Source: Alphaproteobacteria bacterium (lineage in GTDB: Bacteria > Pseudomonadota > Alphaproteobacteria > Sneathiellales > Sneathiellaceae). Taken from it: a DNA stretch of 15,188 bases. The stretch is taken from the NCBI GenBank assembly GCA_006226265.1, contig SBHH01000138.1, positions 1 through 15,188 on the forward strand, written 5' to 3'. Each line of letters opens with the position of its first letter. Within the stretch, counting starts at the first letter, position 1. A program made the translations under genes and the position numbers. Of the stretch, positions 7,708 to 15,187 are shown piece after piece. The notes beneath the pieces are model-generated. The model was given only the letters and a program-made list of their open reading frames with translations. It was not told the origin of the DNA and ran no database searches.

Positions 7708-9048
7708 TTACGGTTGAATGATCCCTTTGATCTCGCGAAACTGGCGAAGCGCGAAGGAATCGGTCATTCCGGCAACGAAATCAGTGATTTCCAGAAGCCA
7801 TTCATAGCGTGAGCGCGTCGCTGTCCGGCTCCCCGGGAAAAGATGCATCAGAACAGTTGAGCGCGGATTCATGGGCTTGCCGTCTTTCTGGTTCCGTTCC
7901 CAGTCGAGATTCGCTGAATAAAAGGCGTCAAGCACTGTCGTCAGAACCTCGGCTCCGCTTAATTCGGCCTGTATCCGTTCGCGATGATGATAAATCTCTC
8001 GCTGGCAGAGGGCATCGATTTCCTTGAACAGCGGTGCGCGCCGGGAATGGTGCAGGAGGTCTCCCTGGAATTTTCCTTCCAGAATTTCGCGCTCGCTCTC
8101 TTTAAAGATATCCGAAACCTCGCCGATCAGACGGCCGATGCATTTGGCCCGGAGATAGGAAATCCGTTCCGAATTATCGCTTACTTCCGAATAGCGTTTC
8201 GGGGGCTCGCCAAGAATGCGGATCATCAAATCTTCTGTCTCTGCATAATTGAGGCGGCCGAGCTTGTAGCCATCCTCGATATCCACGATGGAATAGCAGA
8301 TATCGTCCGCTGCCTCGACCAGGTAGGTGAGAGGATGGCGGGCCCAGTAGTCTTCCTCGCCACGGCGGGTAAGGCCAAGTTCGCGCGCGATTTCGCGGAA
8401 GGCATCAAGTTCAGACTGCATGATGCCGAACTTCTTGCCCGCACTGTCTTGCGGAAGGATATTTTCGACAATTGAGCTTCGGGGATATTTCATGAAAGTC
8501 CCAAGCGTCGCATAAGTCAGGCGAAGCCCGCCTGCATTTCGCCAGTTCTGCAGCTTGGTGAGGGTGCGGAACCCTTGCGCATTGCCCTCGAACATTTCGA
8601 AGTCACGGATTTCAGCGGGCGTAAGACCCTTCATTCGTTCCTCCGCTCCGTCGCCGTTCCTGAACCAGTGGCGGATAATCTCCTCTCCGAAATGGCCAAA
8701 GGGCGGATTACCGATGTCATGGGCGAGACAGGCCGCGGAGACGATATGGCCGAAATCCGCCGGGCTGAAATCACTGCCTTTAAGATGACGGTCGATCACC
8801 ACCTGACCGGCGTTGGCACCGAGCGAGCGACCAACGGAGGCGACCTCCATCGAATGGGTGAGGCGGGTGCGGACATAATCGCTTTCGGCCAGGGTATGGA
8901 CTTGCGTCTTGTCCTGCAGCCGCCGGAAAGCGGAGGAAAAGACAATCCGGTCCTGATCTTTATGAAAAGGGCTGCGGGCGGCCAGGACCGGATCATCGTG
9001 GTCCTGCCCGAAGCGGCGGGTCGAAAGCAGTTTGTTCCAGTCCATCAT
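7708..9048 (-). CDS. dgt: Deoxyguanosinetriphosphate triphosphohydrolase (dGTPase family, HD domain)
   Basis: This HD-domain hydrolase of 446 residues removes triphosphate from dNTPs (classically dGTP), giving the deoxynucleoside and tripolyphosphate, and so helps control dNTP pools. The metal site is visible: H65 in RLTHSMEVA, the HD pair H110-D111 in ACLAHDIGNPPFGHFGE, and D248/D249 in LVEAADDICYSIVDIEDG. The N-terminal segment SSAFRRLQDKTQVH (38-51) is the family's conserved allosteric/substrate region. Tandem ATGs occur at 9048 and 9045, with no strong ribosome-binding site before them. The small 115-residue gene lies 66 bp upstream on the same strand. True dNTP preference varies between Dgt types, so dGTP specificity is assumed from the family only. 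Confidence 0.93.
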   Translation of the reverse strand: MMDWNKLLSTRRFGQDHDDPVLAARSPFHKDQDRIVFSSAFRRLQDKTQVHTLAESDYVRTRLTHSMEVASVGRSLGANAGQVVIDRHLKGSDFSPADFGHIVSAACLAHDIGNPPFGHFGEEIIRHWFRNGDGAEERMKGLTPAEIRDFEMFEGNAQGFRTLTKLQNWRNAGGLRLTYATLGTFMKYPRSSIVENILPQDSAGKKFGIMQSELDAFREIARELGLTRRGEEDYWARHPLTYLVEAADDICYSIVDIEDGYKLGRLNYAETEDLMIRILGEPPKRYSEVSDNSERISYLRAKCIGRLIGEVSDIFKESEREILEGKFQGDLLHHSRRAPLFKEIDALCQREIYHHRERIQAELSGAEVLTTVLDAFYSANLDWERNQKDGKPMNPRSTVLMHLFPGSRTATRSRYEWLLEITDFVAGMTDSFALRQFREIKGIIQP

Positions 9049-9114
9049 GGCGCGAGACTAAGTCATAAGCAGTTATAATAAAATGTATATTTGTTCGAAC
9101 TGCTTAAAAATCAA

Positions 9115-9462
9115 TTACCCCCAGCCGGGATAGCTTTTGATGAGTTCGGAAAGAAGCCGGCGGTTGGTCCGGTCCATCGACTGAATGACCCGGCCGATCC
9201 CGCCAAGTCCCTCCCCGAAAAGACGATCGGCCTCAAACCCTTGCCAGAGCGCGACGAGGATCATCAGCATGCGCCGCTGCGCGTTCGATCCCTTGATCCC
9301 GCCGTTGGACGCCTGATCGGCGCGGATGGCCTCAAGGTCAGGCGAAAGATCAAAATGGCTTGCCGTCGCCTCCAGCGTCCCGGCCGTGGTGGTGAAATAT
9401 CGTTCAAGCTGGTTATAGGTGATCGCTTCTTTAATGAAGCGGGTAAAGTCCTGTTCCTGCAA
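9115..9462 (-). CDS. Small protein of unknown function, TTG start
   Basis: I do not recognise this 115-residue protein. It appears wholly soluble and mostly helical: an acidic N-terminal half (LERYFTTTAGTLEATASHFD), a central helix RRMLMILVALWQGF (about 63-76), a glycine-rich turn GEGLGGIGR, and a basic C-terminus (NRRLLSELIKSYPGWG). No cysteine, metal-binding or catalytic motif is evident. The only usable start is TTG at 9462: an in-frame stop lies six codons upstream and there is no ATG or GTG between, with a weak GGGA seven bases before the TTG. Its composition and strand agree with dgt, 66 bp downstream, so it may lead a dgt transcript. It is divergent from the ribH2 riboswitch leader. 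A spurious frame is possible. Confidence 0.6.
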   Translation of the reverse strand: MQEQDFTRFIKEAITYNQLERYFTTTAGTLEATASHFDLSPDLEAIRADQASNGGIKGSNAQRRMLMILVALWQGFEADRLFGEGLGGIGRVIQSMDRTNRRLLSELIKSYPGWG

Positions 9463-9559
9463 GGGAGTTTCCCGGAATTATTGCTATTCTCTCGCTACTT
9501 TAGAGCAATGAAACGGGGATCACCATGCGGAAAGGGTGCTTTTTCGTAATGCTTGTCAC

Positions 9560-9587
9560 TTGCGCGGACGCAAAACTTCCCTAAAAT
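9560..9587 (+). promoter_or_regulatory. Candidate sigma-70 promoter for the riboswitch-ribH2 transcript
   Basis: TTGCGC (9560-9565) and TAAAAT (9582-9587) are separated by 16 bp. The -10 box matches the consensus at five of six positions; the -35 matches only at TTG and one C. The -10 box sits inside a CCCTA-AAA-TAGGG inverted repeat (9579-9591). Transcription from here would begin just before the leader hairpin and include the whole riboswitch. Confidence 0.4.
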
Positions 9588-9595
9588 AGGGGTAT

Positions 9596-9617
9596 ATTCC
9601 TTCCGATAGGAGGGAAT
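9596..9617 (+). other. Leader hairpin just upstream of the riboswitch
   Basis: ATTCCTTCC (9596-9604) can pair with GGAGGGAAT (9609-9617) across a GATA loop, with a single T-G wobble. There is no T-run, so it is not a terminator. It abuts the first helix of the FMN aptamer and shares base 9617 with it, and could protect the 5' end or influence P1 formation. Confidence 0.35.
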
Positions 9618-9752
9618 GTTCTCAGGGCAGGGTGAAAGTCCCTACCGGCGGTAAGAACGCAAGTTCAAGCCCGCGAGCGCCCGCGAATTGCGGGGTCAGC
9701 AGATTCGGTGCAAATCCGAAGCCGACGGTCATAGTCCGGATGGAAGAGAACA
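9617..9752 (+). promoter_or_regulatory. FMN riboswitch (RFN element)
   Basis: The aptamer is nearly a textbook RFN element. Closing helix P1 is TGTTCTC (9617-9623) with GAGAACA (9746-9752). The conserved core is present in order: AGGGCAGGGTGAAAGTCCC, TACCGGCGGTAA, AGCCCGCGAGC, GGGTCAGCAGATTCGGTG, CAAATCCGAAGCCGACGG and TCATAGTCCGGATGGAAGAG. It binds flavin mononucleotide in the nascent mRNA and lowers expression of the downstream gene, here ribH2. The variable P3-side arm (about 9672-9695, CGCGAGCGCCCGCGAATTGCGGGG) is short. Confidence 0.97.
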
Positions 9753-9766
9753 GGGAACGCGAAAAT

Positions 9767-9796
9767 GCGGGGCAGGTCTGTCTGCGCCGCCGTTTT
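9767..9796 (+). terminator. Probable expression-platform hairpin of the FMN riboswitch
   Basis: GCGG-G-GCAG (9767-9775) pairs with CTGC-G-CCGC (9782-9790), with one G-G mismatch and a GTCTGT loop, followed by CGTTTT (9791-9796). It lies 14 bases after the aptamer and 50 bases before the ribH2 start. GAAAA at 9761-9765 could extend the stem with TTTTC at 9793-9797. The short T-run makes it a weak-looking intrinsic terminator; it may be the FMN-induced terminator of this switch. Confidence 0.5.
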
Positions 9797-9846
9797 CCCT
9801 ATCTGCCTTGGGGTTTTGTCAACGTGAACTGCAAGGCTTGAAAAAA

Positions 9847-10356
9847 ATGAAAAACAACATTCAGAATGACAATCAAACCCCGAACGCACGCGTCCTTTCC
9901 AGCAAGATAGCCATCATTCAGGCCAACTGGCACTCGGGTATTGTCCGCGAGGCCAGCAAGTCCTTCATCAAGGCGCTGGGTGACTATGGATATCAGCGGG
10001 ACAGGTTCGATATTTTTGATGTTCCGGGAAGTCTCGAAATTCCGTTGATGGCGAAGAAGCTGTCGCAAGGCGGGAAATATGATCTTGTCATGGCGACGGG
10101 GCTCATTGTCGATGGCGGCATTTACCGTCACGACTTCGTTGCCCGTACCGTGCTTGATGCCATGATGCGGGTACAGCTAGAGACGGGCGTGCCGATCCTC
10201 TCGGTGGTGCTGACGCCGCACCATTTCCAGGAGACAGAGGCGCATATGTCCTTCTTCAAGGAACATTTCGTCATCAAGGGGCAGGAGGCAGCCAATGCCT
10301 GCCATATGACGCTTCAGAACCTCCACGGGATCGGCGAGTTAAAGCTCGCCTCCTGA
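9847..10356 (+). CDS. ribH: 6,7-dimethyl-8-ribityllumazine synthase, RibH2 type
   Basis: This is lumazine synthase, 169 residues, which condenses 5-amino-6-ribitylaminouracil with 3,4-dihydroxybutanone 4-phosphate in the penultimate step of riboflavin synthesis. Motifs are IAIIQANWHSGIV (substrate-binding W), FDVPGSLEIPL, GLIVDGGIYRHDFVA (catalytic H in YRHDF) and LSVVLTPHHFQE. IYRHDFVA, TPHHF and the FFKEHFVIKGQEAA tail match RibH2 of Brucella and relatives, a decameric form, rather than the icosahedral RibH1. ATG at 9847 is chosen because the longer frame would run back through the riboswitch; AAGG (9832-9835) is a weak ribosome-binding site. No other rib gene is present here, so this is a stand-alone copy under FMN control. 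In the 3' end, GGCGAG-N6-CTCGCC forms a small hairpin (10333-10350) without a T-run. The ligase gene converges four bases away. Confidence 0.95.
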   Translation: MKNNIQNDNQTPNARVLSSKIAIIQANWHSGIVREASKSFIKALGDYGYQRDRFDIFDVPGSLEIPLMAKKLSQGGKYDLVMATGLIVDGGIYRHDFVARTVLDAMMRVQLETGVPILSVVLTPHHFQETEAHMSFFKEHFVIKGQEAANACHMTLQNLHGIGELKLAS

Positions 10357-10360
10357 CGGA

Positions 10361-11902
10361 TCAGATGATGCGCGTCTTCTTGTCGCCCCAGTAGCGGTCT
10401 TTCAACAGGCGCTTATAGAGCTTTCCCGTCGGATGGCGGGGAAGCTCCGCATCGAAATCGACCGAGCGCGGGCATTTGACATGGCTCAGATGCCCGCGGC
10501 AGAAATCGATCAGCTCGGCTTCAAGGTCCGGGCCCGCCTCGCCCATGTCGACGGGCTGAATCACGGCCTTCACCTCTTCGCCGAAATCCTCATTGGGGAC
10601 GCCAATGACTGCCGCGTCATAGACTTTGGGATGGGTGAGCAGCAGATCCTCGATCTCCTGCGGATAGATATTCACCCCGCCCGAGATGATCATGTAGCTT
10701 TGCCGGTCGGTGAGATAGAGGAAGCCGTCCTCATCGACATAGCCGACATCGCCAAGGGTGCTCCAACCCTTATCGTTATGGCTCTGACGGGTGCGTTCCG
10801 GGTCATTGTGGTAGCTGAATTCCTTGCCGTCGGAGAAATAGATGCCGCCAATTTCGCCGGTCGGCAGTTCCTCTCCCATTTCATCGAGAATACGCAAAAT
10901 CCCGACATAGGCGCGACCCACGGTGCCGGGATGGGCAATCCATTCCTCGGGCGTGACGGCGCAATAACCGTTACCTTCCGTCCCGCCGTAATATTCATAG
11001 ATCAACGGTCCCCACCAGTCGAGCATCTGGTATTTGACCTTCTCGGGGCAGGGCGCAGCGGCGTGAATGGCCGAGACAAGCGAGCTTACGTCATATTTGA
11101 GGCGCACTTCCTCCGGCAGTTTCAACATCCGCACAAACATGGTCGGCACCGCCTGCGTATGGGTGACGCGGTGCTTTTCAATCAGCTTGAGGTAAGTTTC
11201 GGCGTCGAAATGCTCCATGATGATGCAGGTCGCGCCGAATCGCTGCACGCGCATGTTATAACGGAGCGGGGCCGCGTGATAGAGCGGGGCAGGAGAGAGA
11301 TAAATCGAGCCTTCCGTGAATTTGTAGACGTTTTTGAGAATGTTATAGAGGTTATCCTCCGATCCGATCGGGCGACCGACATCGGCGGGTTTCACGCCCT
11401 TGGGCCGACCCGTGGTGCCGGAAGAATAGAGCATGTCCGCGCCTTCGCATTCATCAGGAAGGGGCTTTTCCGGTTGATCGCTTAAAGCCCGTTCGAAGGA
11501 TTGATATCCCGGTATTTCGCTATTGACCATCAGCCGGGTTTTCACGTTTGGGGTAAGCGGAAGAAGCTCGGCTGCGATGGCCGCTTTTTCCTTGGAGGAG
11601 ATAAAAAGAGTGGCCCCGCAATCATTGATGATATAGGCGGCCTCCTCTGCGGTCAGGCGAGAGCTGATCGCTGTGTAGTAAAGTCCGGCCCGTTGTGCGG
11701 CCCAGCAAATCTCAAAGAAGCGGGCGTTATTCTCCATCAGAAAGGCGATGTGATCGCCGATCTGAAGGCCGAGGCTCCGGAAATAATGCGCGCCCTGATT
11801 GGAGCGTTTGTCGAGGTCCCCGTAAGTGACTGTCTCACCGCTTCCGGCCATGATGATGGCTGGTTTGTCGGGCGCTTTACGGGAAAAATCACGAATATGC
11901 AT
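10361..11902 (-). CDS. AMP-forming acyl-CoA ligase (FadD-like)
   Basis: This 513-residue ANL-superfamily enzyme activates a carboxylic acid with ATP to an acyl-adenylate and then an acyl-CoA. Motifs in order: the phosphate loop YSSGTTGRPKGV (159-170), YYGGTEG (304-310), D385 in STLGDVGYVDEDGF (ribose contact), R400 in YLTDRQSYMIISGGVNIYP (hinge and CoA-domain entry) and the catalytic lysine K494 in HPTGKLYKR near the C-terminus. All residues needed for adenylation and thioesterification are present. It is the last gene of a minus-strand operon, 40 bp after the CoA-transferase, and abuts ribH2 tail to tail. The acid it uses is not readable from sequence: medium- or long-chain, or a terpenoid- or steroid-derived acid, would all fit. 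Confidence 0.92.
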   Translation of the reverse strand: MHIRDFSRKAPDKPAIIMAGSGETVTYGDLDKRSNQGAHYFRSLGLQIGDHIAFLMENNARFFEICWAAQRAGLYYTAISSRLTAEEAAYIINDCGATLFISSKEKAAIAAELLPLTPNVKTRLMVNSEIPGYQSFERALSDQPEKPLPDECEGADMLYSSGTTGRPKGVKPADVGRPIGSEDNLYNILKNVYKFTEGSIYLSPAPLYHAAPLRYNMRVQRFGATCIIMEHFDAETYLKLIEKHRVTHTQAVPTMFVRMLKLPEEVRLKYDVSSLVSAIHAAAPCPEKVKYQMLDWWGPLIYEYYGGTEGNGYCAVTPEEWIAHPGTVGRAYVGILRILDEMGEELPTGEIGGIYFSDGKEFSYHNDPERTRQSHNDKGWSTLGDVGYVDEDGFLYLTDRQSYMIISGGVNIYPQEIEDLLLTHPKVYDAAVIGVPNEDFGEEVKAVIQPVDMGEAGPDLEAELIDFCRGHLSHVKCPRSVDFDAELPRHPTGKLYKRLLKDRYWGDKKTRII

Positions 11903-11942
11903 GGGGAACCTCGTTCTTCTTCTTGATTATGCCTTTACAGGG

Positions 11943-13154
11943 TCACGTCGATCCTTTGCGAAGGATACCGGCATCGGTCATCCGCTGTATTTCTTCCTCT
12001 GTCAGACCGATCTCGGCCAGCACTTCGGCGTTATGTTCTCCCAACATCGGCGCATGACGCCGGACGCGGCCCGGGCTAGCCGAGAAGCTGGTCGGAATGC
12101 CGGGATAAGTTAGAGAGCCTTCGGTCGGATGCTCCATCGTCTTCCAGAAACCCGTCGCCGTCAGATGCTCATCGGTCAGCAAATCTTCCGGGCTGTTGAT
12201 CGGGACCGCCGGAATATTTGCGGCATCGAGATCGGCCAGCCATTCGGCGGAGGTGCGGGTCGCGACAATCTCGCCGAGAATGGCATAGACTTCATTAATA
12301 TTTTCAAGCCGTGCATCAATGGATTTAAAGCGCGGATCCTCCATCATTTCAGGCCGCCCCGCCATTTCGAAAAAGGCGCGCCACTGCTTGTCCACATAGG
12401 GAAGGACGCCAATCATGCCATCCTTAGTCTTGTATGGGTGCCGGTTCGGCGAAATCGCCCGGGGATAGCCGGCCTGCCCCATGGGCGGATTGAAATTTTG
12501 GCCATAGAGGTGCTCCAGCATATGGAACTGCACCATGGTTTCGAACATCGGGACATTGATTTCCTGCCCTTCGCCGGTCCGCTCCCGATGGAAAAGCGCC
12601 ATGGAAATGGAATAGACGGCGGTAAGGCCGGTCGATTTGTCGGCAATCACCGTCGGGATATAACCCGGGCGCCCCATGAGGGCGGACTGCGTTGCCGCAA
12701 TACCACTTACACCCTGGATCATGTCATCATAGGCGGGCTTGTTGGCGTAGGGGCCGTCCTGGCTGAAGCCATAGGCCGCGCAATAGATGATCTTTGGGTT
12801 GACCTTTTTCACATCTTCATAGGTGAGCCCAAGCCGCTTGACCGCTGACGGACGCATATTGTGAAAGAAGACGTCCATGGTTTCCAGCAGCTTCAGAAAC
12901 GCGGCCTTGCCCTCCTTCGACTTCAAATCGATGCAGATGGCTCGCTTGTTTCGGTTGGCATTGAGATAGAGCGCTGCCATGCCGGGATTTTTGTGCGGAC
13001 CGAGATCGCGGGTGGTGTCGCCTTCCGGTCCCTCCACCTTGATGACATCGGCCCCCATATCGCCGAGAATCTGGGTTGCGAAAGGGCCGAGCAGGACTGA
13101 TGTCAGATCGGCAATGCGTATCCCGGCAAGGGGACCGTCACTGGACGTATTCAT
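11943..13154 (-). CDS. Family III CoA-transferase (CaiB/BaiF)
   Basis: This 403-residue family III CoA-transferase moves CoA between a donor acyl-CoA and an acceptor carboxylate, usually as an interlocked dimer and through an aspartyl-CoA intermediate. The N-terminus is typical (PLAGIRIADLTSVLLGPFAT, GDMGADVIKVEGPEGD). D172 in VIADKSTGL aligns with the catalytic aspartate of formyl-CoA transferase, followed by ALFHRERTGEGQEINVPMFE. The start has a GGA site a few bases upstream. It lies 23 bp after the acyl-CoA dehydrogenase and 40 bp before the ligase, all on one strand, so the four genes form an operon. The transferase probably recycles CoA from a pathway product to fresh substrate, working beside the ligase. 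Racemase members (AMACR) share this fold and cannot be fully excluded. Confidence 0.92.
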   Translation of the reverse strand: MNTSSDGPLAGIRIADLTSVLLGPFATQILGDMGADVIKVEGPEGDTTRDLGPHKNPGMAALYLNANRNKRAICIDLKSKEGKAAFLKLLETMDVFFHNMRPSAVKRLGLTYEDVKKVNPKIIYCAAYGFSQDGPYANKPAYDDMIQGVSGIAATQSALMGRPGYIPTVIADKSTGLTAVYSISMALFHRERTGEGQEINVPMFETMVQFHMLEHLYGQNFNPPMGQAGYPRAISPNRHPYKTKDGMIGVLPYVDKQWRAFFEMAGRPEMMEDPRFKSIDARLENINEVYAILGEIVATRTSAEWLADLDAANIPAVPINSPEDLLTDEHLTATGFWKTMEHPTEGSLTYPGIPTSFSASPGRVRRHAPMLGEHNAEVLAEIGLTEEEIQRMTDAGILRKGST

Positions 13155-13177
13155 TCACTTTTCCGTTTCTTGTTATT

Positions 13178-14344
13178 TTAGTAGGACTTTGGCATATCCA
13201 GTGCCTTTTCCGCGACATAGCTCAGGACCAGTTGCGGACTGACCGGCGCAATCCGGCAAATCAGAACCTCCCGCAACAGCCGCTCAACGATAAATTCCTT
13301 GGCATAGCCCATACCGCCATGGGTCATGATGGCCTGGGTACAGGCCTTGAAGCCCGCTTCCGCACCAAGATATTTGGTCGCATTCGCATAGACACCGGAT
13401 TCGAGGCCCGCGTCATAGCGCGAGGCGGCCTGCATACCCATGAGATAGGCCGCTTCCAGCTCCATCCAGTTTTCCGCAAGCGGGTGCTGGATCGCCTGAT
13501 TCTTGCCAATGGGACGACCGAAGACTTCCCGCTCCCGCGCGTATTTCGCGGCGCGTGACAAGGCGTTCATGCCGATGCCAATGGCTTCCATGCCGACGAG
13601 AACGCGCTCCGGATTGAGGCTGTGCAGGATATAATAGAAACCCTTGCCTTCCTCGCCGATCAGGTCTTCTTCCGGGATGGGCAGGCCATCGATGAAAACC
13701 TCGTTCGAATCGACCGCTTTCCGGCCCATCTTCTCGATCACACGGACATCGACATATTCACGGTTGAGATCAGTGTAGAAAAGCGAAAGACCGTCCGTCG
13801 GGCGCTTGCACTGATCCTTTGGTGTCGTCCGGGCAAGCAGCATGATCTTGTCCGCTTCCTGTCCCGTCGTGGTCCAGATCTTGCGGCCATTGGCGATATA
13901 GCCGTTGTTGGTGCGTTCGGCCCGTGTTTCGATTGCCGTGGTGTTGAGGCCCGCGTTTGGTTCCGTTACGCCAAAGCAGGACTTCACATCCCCCTTTATC
14001 AGATCGGGCAGCCAGCGGCTCTTCTGCTCGTTATTGCCGAAAACGACAATGGGGTGGGGACCGAAGATATTGATATGGATCGCGGAGGCGGCCGACATGG
14101 CGCCCGAGGATTTGGCAACCTCATGCATCATCAGTGCGGCCTCGACAACGCCGAGGCCCGCCCCGCCATATTCCTCCGGCATGGTGATGCCAAGCCAGCC
14201 CGCATCAGCCATCGCCCGGTGGAAATCAAACGGAAAATCTCCCGTCTTGTCTTTCTCCAGCCAATAGTGATCGTCGAACCTGCTGCAGAGGCCTGCTACA
14301 TTCTCGCGGATCGCTTCCTGCTCTTCCGTCAGTGTGAAATCCAT
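13178..14344 (-). CDS. Acyl-CoA dehydrogenase (second in operon)
   Basis: This FAD flavoenzyme of 388 residues desaturates an acyl-CoA at the alpha-beta carbons and passes electrons to ETF. The helical N-terminal domain (MDFTLTEEQEAIRENV, MPEEYGGAGLG 55-65) is followed by the beta domain CFGVTEPNAGLNTT (123-136) and IWTTTGQ (156-162), then the C-terminal helices with REVFGRPIGKNQAIQHPLA (272-290) and THGGMGYAKEF (341-351). The usual catalytic glutamate in the C-terminal I-x-EGT motif is absent: the segment reads CRIAPVSPQ, with A366 at that place. E246 in LNPERVLVG (codon 13607-13609) matches the alternative base of isovaleryl-CoA and long-chain acyl-CoA dehydrogenases. It lies 30 bp after the first dehydrogenase and 23 bp before the CoA-transferase. 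The substrate is unknown. Confidence 0.93.
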   Translation of the reverse strand: MDFTLTEEQEAIRENVAGLCSRFDDHYWLEKDKTGDFPFDFHRAMADAGWLGITMPEEYGGAGLGVVEAALMMHEVAKSSGAMSAASAIHINIFGPHPIVVFGNNEQKSRWLPDLIKGDVKSCFGVTEPNAGLNTTAIETRAERTNNGYIANGRKIWTTTGQEADKIMLLARTTPKDQCKRPTDGLSLFYTDLNREYVDVRVIEKMGRKAVDSNEVFIDGLPIPEEDLIGEEGKGFYYILHSLNPERVLVGMEAIGIGMNALSRAAKYAREREVFGRPIGKNQAIQHPLAENWMELEAAYLMGMQAASRYDAGLESGVYANATKYLGAEAGFKACTQAIMTHGGMGYAKEFIVERLLREVLICRIAPVSPQLVLSYVAEKALDMPKSY

Positions 14345-14374
14345 TTCCTATATATCCTTACATGATTTCTTCAA

Positions 14375-15187
14375 TTAACTACGTTGGTTGAACCGCCGCC
14401 CGACGTAGGAAGCTGCGATATTCACCTTTTGAATATCGATGGTGCCGCCAGCGATACCCCAGCCCCAGCTGTCGCGCAGGCGCTGTTCCATCCCGTAGGA
14501 CTTGGAATAGCCATAGGCACCCATGACCTGCAGCGCGATGCCGCAAACCTCACGGCTGATTTCATTGGCAAAGCATTTTGCGAGGCTGGAATCGCGGACC
14601 GAGGGAAGGCCTTCATTGGCCTGTTGCGCGGCGCGGTGGATCAAGAGGCGGGAGGCTTCAAGCCGCATCGCCATGTCAGCGAGTTTCAGTTGGATCGCCT
14701 GGAAATCGACAATCGGCTTGCCGAACTGCTGGCGCTCCTGCGCATATTCAAGGGCATAGTCAAAAGCGGCCTGGGCGATGCCGAGACACATGGTAGCGTT
14801 GCCGCAACGTTCGAGATCAAAAGCTTCCATCAGCTTTGGAAAGCCGCCTGCGGGCACGATTTCATTTTCAAGCGGGGCTTTTACATCATCAAAAAAGATG
14901 TCGGCGCTTGGCACGCCGCGAAAGCCCATCAGCTGTTCGCGCTCTCCGAAGGAGAGACCCTCACTGCCCTTTTCGACAAAGACGGCACCAATGGCCTTTG
15001 CGCCCGGCGCATCCGACATGCGGCTATAGACGACATAACCGTCCGCATGGCCGCCCCCGCTGCACCAGCGCTTCTGGCCATTCACGACATAGCCATCCTC
15101 GGTTTTCGTTGCGCGGGTGGTAAGGTCGGTGAGGGCGGACCCGGCGGAGGGTTCCGACATGCAGACCGCGACGATTTTCTCGCCTCG
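14375..15187 (-). CDS. Acyl-CoA dehydrogenase (first in operon; 5' end outside window)
   Basis: The C-terminal two-thirds of a second FAD acyl-CoA dehydrogenase; the frame runs open to the window edge, so the N-terminal helical domain is missing, and the ATG at 15160 is internal (CMSEPSAGSAL is the substrate/FAD motif). Also visible are RWCSGGGHADGYVV, QERQQFGKPIVDFQAIQ and VMGAYGYSKSYGMEQRLRDS. As in its neighbour, the canonical C-terminal glutamate is missing (GIAGGTIDIQ, with glycine at codon 14447-14449), and DLERCGN supplies a glutamate at the isovaleryl-CoA dehydrogenase position (codon 14810-14812). The GIAGGT ending also resembles human IVD (IGAGT). The two dehydrogenases are clearly different in sequence, so they are not a recent duplication and may act on different intermediates. 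The operon continues upstream beyond the window. Confidence 0.92.
   Translation of the reverse strand, partial: RGEKIVAVCMSEPSAGSALTDLTTRATKTEDGYVVNGQKRWCSGGGHADGYVVYSRMSDAPGAKAIGAVFVEKGSEGLSFGEREQLMGFRGVPSADIFFDDVKAPLENEIVPAGGFPKLMEAFDLERCGNATMCLGIAQAAFDYALEYAQERQQFGKPIVDFQAIQLKLADMAMRLEASRLLIHRAAQQANEGLPSVRDSSLAKCFANEISREVCGIALQVMGAYGYSKSYGMEQRLRDSWGWGIAGGTIDIQKVNIAASYVGRRFNQRS

Noticed and set aside
9688..9846. An N-terminal extension of RibH starting at 9688
   Set aside because: It would translate through the FMN aptamer and its hairpin; RibH homologues start near the ATG at 9847.
10333..10350. Hairpin at the ribH2 3' end as an intrinsic terminator
   Set aside because: The 6-bp stem is inside the coding sequence and lacks a T-run on either strand, so it is not a convincing terminator.
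10433..11485. A 350-codon plus-strand frame opposite the acyl-CoA ligase
   Set aside because: The ligase motifs are complete on the minus strand. The plus-strand translation shows no family features and has the Arg/His/Asp/Val bias of a shadow frame.
13178..15187. The two acyl-CoA dehydrogenases as a recent tandem duplication
   Set aside because: Their sequences differ throughout, including in the conserved motifs and C-terminal endings, so they are ancient paralogues brought together in one operon.
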